This document shows, piece by piece, positions 1 through 8,916 of a stretch of DNA of 64,000 nt. The notes under the pieces are model-generated. The model ran no database searches. It had not been told where the DNA came from and saw only the letters and a list, made by a program, of their open reading frames with translations. Source of the DNA: Acidobacteriaceae bacterium dw_441 (GTDB lineage: Bacteria; Acidobacteriota; Terriglobia; Terriglobales; Acidobacteriaceae); assembly GCA_018449715.1 (NCBI GenBank), contig JAAVVA010000005.1, positions 372,001 through 436,000 of the forward strand, written 5' to 3'. The position numbers were made by a program, and so were the translations under genes. Position 1 is the first letter of the stretch, and the number at the start of each line of letters is the position of its first letter.

Positions 1-2076
1 TCCGTCGGACTCGATCTGCTCTTTGAGAGGTTCTTGTCGCTGGAACGTGGCGAGTGGCCCGACATCGACCTTGATCTGCCAAGCGAGACGGACCGTGAGC
101 GCGCCATTCAGTATGTCTATCGGCGGTACGGAGAGCTGGGATGCGCGATCACGGCAAACGTCACCACTTATCGCCATCGGTCGGCCTCCAAGGAGACCGG
201 CAAGGTGCTCGGCTTCACGGAAGACGAAACCTCACGAATCTCCAAGCTGGAAACTCCTTGGGAGTGGCGTGGCCCGAAGGACACGCTGGAGAACACCTTC
301 AGGGTCGCCGGGTTTGATCTACGAAACAGGCGCAATCGGAAGTTTCTGGAGATTTGCGAGCGGATGCAGCACCTTCCTCGCAATCTCTCGCAACACAGTG
401 GCGGCATGGTCATCTGCCAAGGGCATCTCGATTCTGTGGTCCCGATAGAACGGGCGTCAATGGACCTACGCACCGTCGTCCAGTGGGATAAAGACGATTG
501 TTCGGACATGGGAATGATCAAGGTTGATGTGCTCGGCCTTGGAATGATGGCCGTTCTATCCGACTGTCGTGTGCTGGTTCCGAAGTATTACGGTGTGGTG
601 CTCGATTACGCACAGATACCGCAAGACCCCGCGGTGTACAAGACGATTCAGGCAGCAGACACGGTGGGCCTGTTTCAAATCGAGAGCCGCGCTCAGATGT
701 CGGCCATCGGACGGACGAAACCAGAAAACTTCCAAGAGCTGGCAGATCAGGTGGCCCTTATACGCCCCGGACCAGTCACTGGCGAGATGGTACATCCCTA
801 CATCGAACGCAAGCTGGGAAAGCAGCCAGTCACGTATCTGCATCCGTCATTTGAATCGTTCCTTCGCAAGACGTTTGGAGTGCCCATCTATCAAGAACAG
901 GTGATGAGAATCGGCATGTCTGTCGGCGATCTAAATGGGGGTGAAGCGGAGGAGCTGCGTAAGGCGATGGGCGGCAAACGAGCGGACGGTATTCTTGCCC
1001 GTCTGCGGTCACGGCTCGTCGAAGGCATGACGAAAAAAGGAATGCTGCCGGACATTCAAACGAAGATTCTCAATATCCTAGCCAGTGTGCGCGAATTCAT
1101 GTTTCCCGAATCTCACGCGCACAGCTTTGCTTCGCTTGCCTATTCGAGTGCCCATACGCGGTTTCACTTTCGTGCGGCGTATACCTGCGCCCTTATCAAC
1201 AATCTCCCAATGGGCTTCTATTCCGTATCGACGATCACCCATGACGCGAAGCTCCACGGTCTGAAGTTCTGGCCTATCGACGTGCAGCATTCCGAATGGA
1301 ATTGCACTTTGGAAGCGTTGAATGAAAGCGACCGCAGCAAACACAGTGATCCGTTTGCCGTGCGCCTTGGATTCCGGTGCATTAAAGGATTGCGGCAGGC
1401 GACCGGAGACGCCATTGCTGCGATAAGAAAGAACAGCGGGCCGTTCACGTCAGAGTACGACCTCAAGCGTCGCGTGCCTTCGATACGCAAGAATGAGCTG
1501 ATCCTGCTGGCAGAGGCAGGAGCCTTCAACTGGACAGGCACGAAGCATGATCGGCGCACCGCTCTCTGGCGAGCGGAACGCGCTGGGCAGGACGTTGGCC
1601 CGCTCTTTCGGGACATCCCTGATGAATTTGAGATTGATCCATCCTCGCCTCTGCTAACTATGACAATTGATGAGCGGTTAGTCGCGGACTTCTTCACGAC
1701 GGGCTTTACTATCGGGCCGCACCCAATGTCCTATCACAGGACGAAGATGGATAAGGCTGGTGTCATCCGCGCTGCCGATCTGAAAGATGTACCGGATGGG
1801 ACATTTGTTCGGATCGCCGGTGCTGTCATTGCCCGGCAACGTCCGGGCACGGCCAGCGGTTTCATCTTCATCAGTGGCGAGGATGAGACAGGCATCTCGA
1901 ATGCAATTATTCACCCGAAGGTATACGAGCGGAACCAGATGGCTGTAACGGCAGGAAAATTCCTGATGATCGAGGGGCTACTCCAGAACCAGGATAGCGT
2001 GGTCTCCGTGAAGGCTTCCTCCGTTCGTGTGCTGGAGTTTGGACCGATTGATATGCGGTCGCATGATTTTCATTGA
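1..2076 (+). CDS. dnaE2: Error-prone DNA polymerase III alpha subunit (DnaE2/ImuC), 3' part
   Basis: The reading frame is open from base 1, so the 5' end lies left of the window and about 690 C-terminal residues of a roughly 1,050-residue family are present. Near the beginning is the C-family polymerase motif PDIDLDLP, whose aspartates are catalytic in DnaE proteins. The rest of the palm, the fingers (RPGP, YQEQVM and SHAHSFA-type blocks) and a C-terminal OB-fold region follow. DnaE2 normally works with ImuA and ImuB in damage-induced mutagenic translesion synthesis; those partners would be upstream and are not visible. DnaE2 rather than the replicative DnaE is inferred from the short C-terminus that ends soon after the OB domain. 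No frameshift was seen. Confidence 0.9.
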   Translation, partial: SVGLDLLFERFLSLERGEWPDIDLDLPSETDRERAIQYVYRRYGELGCAITANVTTYRHRSASKETGKVLGFTEDETSRISKLETPWEWRGPKDTLENTFRVAGFDLRNRRNRKFLEICERMQHLPRNLSQHSGGMVICQGHLDSVVPIERASMDLRTVVQWDKDDCSDMGMIKVDVLGLGMMAVLSDCRVLVPKYYGVVLDYAQIPQDPAVYKTIQAADTVGLFQIESRAQMSAIGRTKPENFQELADQVALIRPGPVTGEMVHPYIERKLGKQPVTYLHPSFESFLRKTFGVPIYQEQVMRIGMSVGDLNGGEAEELRKAMGGKRADGILARLRSRLVEGMTKKGMLPDIQTKILNILASVREFMFPESHAHSFASLAYSSAHTRFHFRAAYTCALINNLPMGFYSVSTITHDAKLHGLKFWPIDVQHSEWNCTLEALNESDRSKHSDPFAVRLGFRCIKGLRQATGDAIAAIRKNSGPFTSEYDLKRRVPSIRKNELILLAEAGAFNWTGTKHDRRTALWRAERAGQDVGPLFRDIPDEFEIDPSSPLLTMTIDERLVADFFTTGFTIGPHPMSYHRTKMDKAGVIRAADLKDVPDGTFVRIAGAVIARQRPGTASGFIFISGEDETGISNAIIHPKVYERNQMAVTAGKFLMIEGLLQNQDSVVSVKASSVRVLEFGPIDMRSHDFH

Positions 2077-2152
2077 TTGGGAGTCATTTAAGGACGCTGC
2101 CCTTCGCCCGATTGTTCGTTGGATGGAGCGGCGGTCATCGGGACAGACCAGT

Positions 2153-3103
2153 CTAGAAGGCGGGATGCAACGGGGGTTCTCCACAGCGAAGCCGCTCGAT
2201 ATTCACGGCAACAGCCTCGGCGATCATTCCGAAAGAGGTTTCCGTAACACCCCCAACGTGTGGTGTTGCGATGACGTTCGGCAGCGTGAGTATTGGGTCG
2301 TTTGTGGGAAGTGGCTCCTGCCAAAAGACATCCAGTCCTGCACCGGCAAGATGCCCGCATGAGAGTTGTGAGTAAAGCGCCTCTCCGTCGATCACACCTC
2401 CCCTAGCGACGTTGATGACATAGGCTCCGCGTGGGAGGGTTGCGAGTTCACGCGCACCAACCATTCCCCGCATGCCCTCGGTATATCGCATACACAGAAC
2501 CAGAATATCTGTTGTAGCGAACGCCTCGTCCCGCTCCTCAAGCGAGAAGCAGCGCGTGAGACCAAAGTCTGCAATCTTCAGCGCTCTCGGATCGCGTGAG
2601 ATACCGATTAGGGTCACGCCAAAGTTCCGTAGACGTTTCGCGAGTGGCAGCGCAATTGCACCTAGACCGTAAAGACAAACGGTGCGACCCGCAAGCATCT
2701 TTCCCAAGGGCGCTCCTAGTACGCCTGAGCGCACGTTCGATTGTGCTTTCGGCAAGTCCCGCAACAGAGCAAGGATCAGCAGCATCGCATGCTCTGCTAC
2801 GGACTCGGCATTGCCCCCAGTCGCGGGCACGTTGGAGACATAAATTCCTTTTCGTTTGGCACTCTCGAGATCTATGCCCTCCAAACCTGCTCCCCATTGC
2901 TGAATCAAGCGGAACTTGCCGGCTTCGATCTCCCGCGAACCGATGCGCTGCATCTTGGGGATTACAACGTCCACACCACTGAGCTTTGAGAGGATGTCCG
3001 AATCAGAGCACGTGAGGATCTCATCGTTGTATTCTGCGGGAAGTTGTTCGCGCAGGTATTCGGGTGCATCTGGAAAGGTGTTTCCACAAAAAAGGATCCG
3101 CAT
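2153..3103 (-). CDS. D-isomer-specific 2-hydroxyacid dehydrogenase
   Basis: A 316-residue protein with the standard two-domain layout of the family. The Rossmann NAD-binding segment is GLGAIALPLAKRL near residues 147-160. The NVARGGVIDGEAL block carries the typical active-site surroundings, and a TPHVGG motif near the C-terminus supplies the catalytic histidine. It would interconvert a 2-keto acid and a D-2-hydroxy acid with NAD(P)H; the substrate cannot be read from sequence. Its ATG follows the TAG stop of the thioesterase gene with no spacer, so the two are almost certainly co-transcribed and translationally coupled. The divergent LysR gene is the likely regulator. Confidence 0.88.
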   Translation of the reverse strand: MRILFCGNTFPDAPEYLREQLPAEYNDEILTCSDSDILSKLSGVDVVIPKMQRIGSREIEAGKFRLIQQWGAGLEGIDLESAKRKGIYVSNVPATGGNAESVAEHAMLLILALLRDLPKAQSNVRSGVLGAPLGKMLAGRTVCLYGLGAIALPLAKRLRNFGVTLIGISRDPRALKIADFGLTRCFSLEERDEAFATTDILVLCMRYTEGMRGMVGARELATLPRGAYVINVARGGVIDGEALYSQLSCGHLAGAGLDVFWQEPLPTNDPILTLPNVIATPHVGGVTETSFGMIAEAVAVNIERLRCGEPPLHPAF

Positions 3104-3577
3104 CTACACGCCCTCCACAGAAACGAGCACTTCTGCTCCATGCAGTATGTTGCGCCCTCGGCTACGTTCTTCATCGAGGGTCATCATCGTAGCGCTCACA
3201 CGCGCCATCAGTCGCTCCGCATCGTCGGTGACATCGCATTCGTAAAAGCTCAGGGTTCGTCCTTGCTTTACTACGCGAGCCGTGGCGCGCAGCAGTCCAT
3301 CGAGCGCGGGCCGCATATAGGTGATTCTGGATTCGACAGTGGTGGCCGTCTGGCCATGGCCGACCGAAGCAAGATGGGCAAGACCGATAGCCGTGTCGGC
3401 AATGGAGAAAATGGCTCCCCCATGGGTGTATCCCAATACATTCTGCAGATGAGGCATGCAGGCAGTACGGACCACGGCTGCGCCGCCGCCGATGCTTTCG
3501 ACAGCGAATCCAAGTGTCTTACCGAACGGCATCATCGTCTCGTCCAGCGCGCGTAAGCGTTCCAAAGCTTCCCGCAT
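3104..3577 (-). CDS. PaaI/YbgC-type hotdog-fold acyl-CoA thioesterase
   Basis: 157 residues with a hotdog thioesterase core. The block HGGAIFSIADTAIGLA is the signature helix of the PaaI/4HBT family, where the conserved acidic residue activates water. Thioesterases of this group hydrolyse small acyl- or phenylacyl-CoA esters in the cytoplasm. The start is supported by GGAAGGAG about 8 nt upstream of the ATG. It is first in a two-gene unit with the 2-hydroxyacid dehydrogenase and is transcribed divergently from the LysR gene, with a LysR-type dyad between them. Coupling to the dehydrogenase suggests a small carboxylic-acid degradation pathway, which is an inference. Confidence 0.85.
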   Translation of the reverse strand: MREALERLRALDETMMPFGKTLGFAVESIGGGAAVVRTACMPHLQNVLGYTHGGAIFSIADTAIGLAHLASVGHGQTATTVESRITYMRPALDGLLRATARVVKQGRTLSFYECDVTDDAERLMARVSATMMTLDEERSRGRNILHGAEVLVSVEGV

Positions 3578-3654
3578 CTTGTATCTCCTTCCAGAAACCG
3601 TCTTGTCCCTGCTTCTTTCAACTTATCGGGAGTGCGTCCATATCGTCCAATACC

Positions 3655-3672
3655 TCAATTAGCCTGAATTGA
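3655..3672. promoter_or_regulatory. LysR-type operator dyad (T-N11-A type)
   Basis: A perfect 6-bp dyad, TCAATT-AGCCTG-AATTGA, lies between the divergent thioesterase and LysR genes, 13 bp before the LysR start. LysR regulators bind interrupted dyads of the T-N11-A form in such intergenic regions. It probably serves autoregulation of the LysR gene and control of the thioesterase/dehydrogenase pair. Confidence 0.6.
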
Positions 3673-3685
3673 TATATTTTTATGT

Positions 3686-4609
3686 ATGTCATCTCAACTT
3701 GATCTTCGCCAGATGCGGTACTTTCTCGCCGTCGCCGAGACGTTGCATTTCGGTCGTGCCGCAAGCAAGCTGCGCATTGCGCAACCAAATCTGAGCTTGC
3801 AGGTGCGAAAAATCGAGCAGGCGCTCGGACATGATCTCTTCATCCGCACCACGCGCGGTGTGAAACTTACGGCAGCAGGAGCCTATCTTGCGCAGAGGGC
3901 CGAGGAGTTGCAGACCGGCTTTGACGATGCCATCCAGACAGCGCAACGGATAGGTCAGGGTGAAGAAGGAACGCTCTCCGTTGGCTTCAGTGGCTCCGCC
4001 ATGTATGGCCGGCTTCCGTTTGTTCTCGACCATTTCCGACGGCGTTATCCGAAGGTCCAGGTGCGGCTACGAGAGATGTATGCTCACGAGCAAACGCCAC
4101 TGCTGCTAAATGGCCCGTTAGATGTGGGATTCATACGAGATGGAACGCCCGCAGATGGATTGCGCATGACCCCGCTTTCGCGCGAGCCCTTTCACGCGGT
4201 GTTCCCGCAGTCCCACCGATTGGCAGAAGTATCAGGGCCGCTCGCACCAAGGGAACTCAGGGATGAGAGGTTCGTGCTCTTCACCCCGCGTATCGCCCGT
4301 CTTGCGTTTGAAAGAACATTGGCTGTGTGTACAGCAGCTGGGTTTACTCCTGAGATCTCATTGGAAGCACCCCAGTGGGTAACGATCGTCAGCCTGGTCG
4401 CGGCGGGCATGGGCGTCTCGATTGCACCGGCGAGCGTCGCCCGGTTGAACATTCCCGGAGCGGTATTCCGCCCCTTGCGTTCGAAGGCGTGGTCGTCCGT
4501 CGATCTTTGGACGGAAGATTCGATGCGCAATCCCGCAGCAGCTCACCTACTTGCCATCGCAAAGGAAGAGTTCTCGATGAGCAGCATCAAAGGGAACAAA
4601 GATAAGTAA
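3686..4609 (+). CDS. LysR-family transcriptional regulator
   Basis: 307 residues. The N-terminal winged helix-turn-helix (about residues 6-65) has the standard LysR pattern: LDLRQMRYFLAVAET, then FGRAASKLRIAQPNLSLQVRKIEQALG. The remainder is a periplasmic-binding-protein-like effector domain. Members sense small metabolites and activate a divergent operon while repressing themselves. Here the divergent neighbours are the hotdog thioesterase and 2-hydroxyacid dehydrogenase, and a LysR-type dyad lies just upstream of this start. The effector is probably an organic acid linked to that pair, by inference from context. Confidence 0.93.
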   Translation: MSSQLDLRQMRYFLAVAETLHFGRAASKLRIAQPNLSLQVRKIEQALGHDLFIRTTRGVKLTAAGAYLAQRAEELQTGFDDAIQTAQRIGQGEEGTLSVGFSGSAMYGRLPFVLDHFRRRYPKVQVRLREMYAHEQTPLLLNGPLDVGFIRDGTPADGLRMTPLSREPFHAVFPQSHRLAEVSGPLAPRELRDERFVLFTPRIARLAFERTLAVCTAAGFTPEISLEAPQWVTIVSLVAAGMGVSIAPASVARLNIPGAVFRPLRSKAWSSVDLWTEDSMRNPAAAHLLAIAKEEFSMSSIKGNKDK

Positions 4610-4680
4610 TAACAAAACGCAACCGTCCGTTCTCACCGACCGTTGCTTGTCGCGAATTGGGGTTGCATGATGGAAGGACA

Positions 4681-5331
4681 ATGGAGAGCCCACCTAAACG
4701 TTTGGAACCGCGTTGGCCCGCAGTGCTGGCTTTGTTTGCGGTGGGAGGATTGCGTCTGGCTGTTCCAACATCTCTCTCGGTAGGTCCGGCCTGGATGCTG
4801 ATCACGGTCATTGGATTGCTTCTGATTCCCACGGTGTGGTCCCGGCAGCGCGGACTGGATCGCCTCAATCAAATTCTCGGATATGTCGTAACCTCAGTTG
4901 TCACGTTGGATATGATCTGGTCCCTCTACCTGCTTGTGATGGCTCTGCCTTCGCATAAAGAGGCACCTCAGGATCTGTTGCGCTCTGCAGGAGCTCTGTG
5001 GATCACAAACGTTCTCGTCTTCGCATCGTGGTACTGGCGTCTCGATGCGGGCGGCCCACGTGCCCGCGAACTGCGAGGCGTCCATACCGATGGAGCATTC
5101 CTGTTTCCGCAGATGACCCTCAGTCCGCAGGCCAAGGTCACGATGGGGGAGCAGGATTGGAGTCCCAATTTTGTGGATTACCTGTTCCTCGCCTTCAACA
5201 CCAGCACTGCGTTGTCTCCAACTGATTCCCCGGTTCTGTCGCGATGGGCCAAGCTCCTGGTGATGATTCAGGCACTGATCTCGTTTGCAACCGTGGCACT
5301 GCTGGCCGCGCGTGCCGTGAACATTTTATAG
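4681..5331 (+). CDS. Integral membrane protein of unknown function
   Basis: About 216 residues. I do not recognise a characterised family. Four to five hydrophobic segments are visible: around WPAVLALFAVGGL, WMLITVIGLLLI, a long stretch starting at YVVTSVVTLDMIW, ALWITNVLVFASWYW, and a C-terminal pair ending AALLAARAVNIL. The loop with SPNFVDYLFLAFNTSTALSP resembles the re-entrant segments of DUF1345-type membrane proteins. The ATG at 4681 is chosen because the eight codons upstream, from a TTG, have no clear ribosome-binding site. The gene stands alone downstream of LysR in the same direction. Confidence 0.7.
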   Translation: MESPPKRLEPRWPAVLALFAVGGLRLAVPTSLSVGPAWMLITVIGLLLIPTVWSRQRGLDRLNQILGYVVTSVVTLDMIWSLYLLVMALPSHKEAPQDLLRSAGALWITNVLVFASWYWRLDAGGPRARELRGVHTDGAFLFPQMTLSPQAKVTMGEQDWSPNFVDYLFLAFNTSTALSPTDSPVLSRWAKLLVMIQALISFATVALLAARAVNIL

Positions 5332-5493
5332 AAGGTTTGAAAGCGAATGACGTCTGTTCTAATTCCACCCGCTGATTTTGAGCAATCCAGAACCCTTGGA
5401 CGCGTTAATGAGTGAGCAGGAGCGGGCACTTGCGAGAAGTGCCAATAGAGAGCGAGGCAGCCGCACCACGGAGCCTGCCACTTCCGAACGGCC

Positions 5494-5531
5494 AGACTGC
5501 TCCACAACATCCAATTGTTGTGGAGCAGTCT
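5494..5531. terminator. Strong hairpin at the 3' end of the SDR gene
   Basis: A perfect 16-bp stem (arms 5494-5509 and 5516-5531) with a 6-nt loop touches the TGA stop of the downstream-pointing SDR gene. It also sits between two convergent genes. There is no U-tract on either strand, so it may act as a 3' mRNA stabiliser or a bidirectional terminator rather than a classical intrinsic terminator. Confidence 0.55.
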
Positions 5532-6529
5532 CAGGCAGAGACGGCAATCATCCGCTCGCTTAACTTCCACAGTTTCTCGGCTGAGACCGGATCCACCGCA
5601 TACGGCATGACTCCCTTTTGTGCCATCGCATCACTGATCTGCCACGCGACCTTCGGATCGGTCATATCCAGGGGAGCGATGTCACAGTTCTCACAGTAGA
5701 CGCCCCCCATTCCGTCGAGTTGTGGACTGGTCGCGCACCAGACTATGGTTGCAGCACCCTGCGGAACGGTCTTGAGATTCTTCGATGGATCGTAGATGGG
5801 ATTGCCGTGTTCATCGATCACGCCAGCGGCTTTGAGTTGTTCTGCGGAGATGTGTTTCTCAAGGCCAGTGCCTACGATGCTTCCGGGATGAAGGGAGAAG
5901 GCACGAATCCCATCTTTCTGGCCACGCCGGTCGGCTTCGACGGCAAGCAGGATGTTCGCTGTTTTCGACTGGCCGTAGCCTGTCCACGGATTGTATTCAC
6001 AATGCTCAAAGTTCGGGTCGTCAAAGACAACAGGCGAAAAGTGGTGTCCCCAGGACGATACGGAAACAACGCGCGCTTGGTCTGCGCTGACTAAAGCGGG
6101 CCAGAGCCTGGTGGTTAGCTGGAAATGCCCCAGGTGATTCGTAGCAAAATGCAGTTCATAGCCACGGGCGTCTAGGGTTAGCGTGGGGACCGCCATTATT
6201 CCAGCACTGTTCACAAGGAAATGCAGTGGGTTACCCGCAGCGAGGAATCGATCGGCGAAGGTATCAATCGAGTCGGGATTGATCAAATCCATGGGTTCAA
6301 TCTCAACATCGATGCCTGCGAGTGCGGATGCGGCCTTCTTCGGGTCGCGCGTTGGGACAATCACCCGGGCCCCTGCGGCCCGCAATGTGCGCGCTGTCTC
6401 CAGGCCAAGACCAGAGTAGCCTCCTGTCACGATCGCGATCTTGCCGGTTAGATCAATTCCTTTGATAACTTCGTCCGTGGTTGACGCGGCGCTGAATCCA
6501 GATTGAATTGGCTTCTGCAAAGTTCCCAT
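5531..6529 (-). CDS. SDR-family NAD(P)-dependent oxidoreductase
   Basis: 332 residues. The glycine-rich cofactor motif TGGYSGLGLETARTL is near residue 35. The NSAG structural motif follows, a serine precedes the active site, and the catalytic pair is in YGQSKTANILL. The length and the extended C-terminus match the retinol-dehydrogenase/light-dependent protochlorophyllide-reductase-like branch of SDRs. Substrate unknown. The start is supported by AAGGAG 8 nt upstream. It is monocistronic, converges with the membrane-protein gene at its 3' end, and diverges from the PAS-protein gene. Confidence 0.9.
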   Translation of the reverse strand: MGTLQKPIQSGFSAASTTDEVIKGIDLTGKIAIVTGGYSGLGLETARTLRAAGARVIVPTRDPKKAASALAGIDVEIEPMDLINPDSIDTFADRFLAAGNPLHFLVNSAGIMAVPTLTLDARGYELHFATNHLGHFQLTTRLWPALVSADQARVVSVSSWGHHFSPVVFDDPNFEHCEYNPWTGYGQSKTANILLAVEADRRGQKDGIRAFSLHPGSIVGTGLEKHISAEQLKAAGVIDEHGNPIYDPSKNLKTVPQGAATIVWCATSPQLDGMGGVYCENCDIAPLDMTDPKVAWQISDAMAQKGVMPYAVDPVSAEKLWKLSERMIAVSA

Positions 6530-6839
6530 TTGTCATGCTCCTTAAGCCTGCCTCTTCAATCTAGGCTCAAGCGGGCGGACGATGAATGCGTCAAAGTCCG
6601 CATTACATGCGTGAAAGCACGAAAAGGATCTTGTTCCGAGGGAGGCTCCCTTTTATCCAGTAGTTCCGTCGATGCGAGTAGCAATGAGATCCTCGGGCAG
6701 GAATTTCAATGCATTCATGGAAAAAATAGTCTGGGGCTGGAAGACTCCCGAACTCATGTTTCCTGACTATCGACATAGGCTGCAATTCATATCGATGGGG
6801 TCAACCCGCGGAGCGGCCGAGCAAAGGAGGCATACGGGT

Positions 6840-7805
6840 GTGGTTAATCCAATAAGCAAGTCTGCCGGTCCATGGGTTCGAAGCCTTGTGTTTTTCTTTG
6901 GCGCGTTGATCGCCTCGATCCTCTTCACATACGGCCTGACTCATTGGCAGGTGTATGCAGAAGTTCCGCTTGCCGTCACTTCCGTGTACTTGCTGTTAAT
7001 GTCGATTGGGATCGTACTTTACGACGCACCACGGAACTCGAGCGTCGGTCAGACAGTTCATACGCTCCTCGACCTCATTCCTCTGCAGGCCTTTGTCACG
7101 GATGAGGGGGGTCGGTTGCAATACGCAAATTCGGCATTGCAGGACCTCGCAGGTCCCTTATTGCCTACTCTTTCAGAGAGCGACGTTTTCGCTATCGTGC
7201 ATCCCGACGACGAATCTCAAGCGAGGAGGGCCTTCTCCGAAGGAGTTGGGCTGCAGCGCAGCTTTGTATTTGAGTTTCGTCACAGGCGCGTGGATGGAGC
7301 GACGCGGCGCTTTGAAGTTAGGATCCAACGTATCGATGATTACTCCAAAAGCATCGGAAACTGGCTTGGTGTCCTCGTCGATATTACGGAACGCTCCTCA
7401 ATGGGCGAGAAAGATGCCACGTCTAATACGCTCTCCTGGGAAAAGGAGAAAGGGAACAATCAAGGCACGAACCTTTCCATGGAGACGTCGATCAGCCAAT
7501 TGACCGCAATACTCGTGAACAGCCAGGCCTCCTTACGATTTCTTTCTTCGGATCCAACCCGTCTTCCCGCAGCCGTGTCCTGTATTCAGAGGGTTGTGCA
7601 GGATGCCAAACAGATCGCCGTCACAGTCAGGGAGGCTGGCCCCTTGCTTCAATGGATCGGGAACGGCAGAACTGCTCATCCCATTTCCTTCGGAGGGCAC
7701 CCAAGGGAATGGGCCGGCGCTGGCAGCCCTGAGGGTGCAAATAAGTGGTTCGCGAACGGCGTCATCGATAGGAAAGGCACTTCGCTTCCAAATGCCGCAC
7801 GATAG
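6840..7805 (+). CDS. Membrane PAS protein with a degenerate kinase-like C-terminus
   Basis: Two hydrophobic segments (SLVFFFGALIASILFTYGL and VPLAVTSVYLLLMSIGIVLY) are followed by one PAS domain, ending in the typical DITERS linker. A coiled stretch then closely resembles the dimerisation helix of the PAS kinase at 13464-15290 (ISQ-x-AI-x-NSQA-x-LR-x-L). The phospho-acceptor histidine is absent and no ATPase domain follows. GTG at 6840 is chosen as start because AAAGGAGG lies 9 nt upstream; upstream in-frame ATGs (6672, 6795) have no such site. It may be a decayed histidine kinase or a kinase-less sensor. Converges with the AraC gene. Confidence 0.6.
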   Translation: MVNPISKSAGPWVRSLVFFFGALIASILFTYGLTHWQVYAEVPLAVTSVYLLLMSIGIVLYDAPRNSSVGQTVHTLLDLIPLQAFVTDEGGRLQYANSALQDLAGPLLPTLSESDVFAIVHPDDESQARRAFSEGVGLQRSFVFEFRHRRVDGATRRFEVRIQRIDDYSKSIGNWLGVLVDITERSSMGEKDATSNTLSWEKEKGNNQGTNLSMETSISQLTAILVNSQASLRFLSSDPTRLPAAVSCIQRVVQDAKQIAVTVREAGPLLQWIGNGRTAHPISFGGHPREWAGAGSPEGANKWFANGVIDRKGTSLPNAAR

Positions 7806-7828
7806 CGATAGTTACGATCCTTTAACGG

Positions 7829-8812
7829 CTACTTTAATTTAGATTTGGAATCGACAAAACACTGGCGCCATCGGTGCGGAGTGTCGCCGACCAACTGCTT
7901 AAAGACGCCCGTAAAATGAGCCTGGCTTGCGAAGCCGATGATCGCCGCTACATCGGCGATTTGCATATTGGGATCGAGAAGAAGTTGTTTCGAGTGTTCC
8001 ACCTTCCGCCTCATGATGTAGCTGTGAGGCGTTGTGCCGGTCGCGGAGCGGAATTGTGCTGCAAAATGTGCACGGCTCAAGCCTGCGGCGGTGGAAAGTT
8101 CATCCAACCCGATACGTTGATTCAGGTTAGCTTCAACGTATTCGGCTACTCGATCCAGCCGCCACTTTGCCAGAGGAGAAGCCGTTCCGTTCGACCGTGC
8201 CTTTGCGCCCCTGAAGTACCGTCTGATGAGGTGCACCGCCAAAGTGAGTCCCGCGGTTTCAACATAAAGGCTTCCGAGAGGAAGGTTATCCCGGCCGGCG
8301 TCGACGATCGATCTGGTAAGTTCGCGGACCACCTGATCATCTGAAAAGTGCGGCTCAAATAAACACAGGTAAGTGTCCGCAGGCCTGCCGTTGGCGATCT
8401 CGAAACAGTCTGCAAGCACTTCCTGGGAAAAGTAGATTCGATAAAAATCGAAGGCGCTCTTGATCACTGCCGTGCGGCGTTGAGTTGTTGGGCTATGCAG
8501 AAAAATGCTGTCCGGCAGAATAACGCCCGCCGTGTAGCTCTTGGTCCCGACCCAGTAGTCTTCTTCAGTTCTCCTGGCCGTATATGTGATGAAATGCAGG
8601 TCGGTATTATCTGAGTTGCACTCCAGAGGCCCCTGGCTTGGCGCGCCGGTCCATCGCGTCACGTAGATGTGCGGCGGATCCAAATCTTTCACAGGCACTT
8701 GCCATTCAAGTTCCTGCGGTATCGTAATCGGCACCGCTTGGCCCGGTGCTCGAACTAATGATTTGTACTCGCGTTCGGTATTCACGGTACCTCCGGTGGC
8801 TCTCTCCGGCAT
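7829..8812 (-). CDS. AraC-family transcriptional regulator
   Basis: 327 residues. The last 100 residues form the double helix-turn-helix of AraC/XylS proteins: LDELSTAAGLSRAHFAAQF in the first HTH and IADVAAIIGFASQAHFTGVF in the second, followed by the conserved TPHRWR tail. The N-terminal part is a ligand-sensing domain without an obvious cupin signature. It is expected to activate a nearby catabolic or stress gene; the SDR, HD and hypothetical genes around it are candidates. The ATG at 8812 is used, with an alternative GTG a few codons downstream. Confidence 0.9.
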   Translation of the reverse strand: MPERATGGTVNTEREYKSLVRAPGQAVPITIPQELEWQVPVKDLDPPHIYVTRWTGAPSQGPLECNSDNTDLHFITYTARRTEEDYWVGTKSYTAGVILPDSIFLHSPTTQRRTAVIKSAFDFYRIYFSQEVLADCFEIANGRPADTYLCLFEPHFSDDQVVRELTRSIVDAGRDNLPLGSLYVETAGLTLAVHLIRRYFRGAKARSNGTASPLAKWRLDRVAEYVEANLNQRIGLDELSTAAGLSRAHFAAQFRSATGTTPHSYIMRRKVEHSKQLLLDPNMQIADVAAIIGFASQAHFTGVFKQLVGDTPHRWRQCFVDSKSKLK

Positions 8813-8916
8813 GCTCGGATCACCACGGGTAGCACCTACATTATGGGTGAAGCGAGCGCGAATTGCCAGATGAGAAGATCACACGTATTGGCTCTCTCGC
8901 CGCCGCGACAGCGGAA

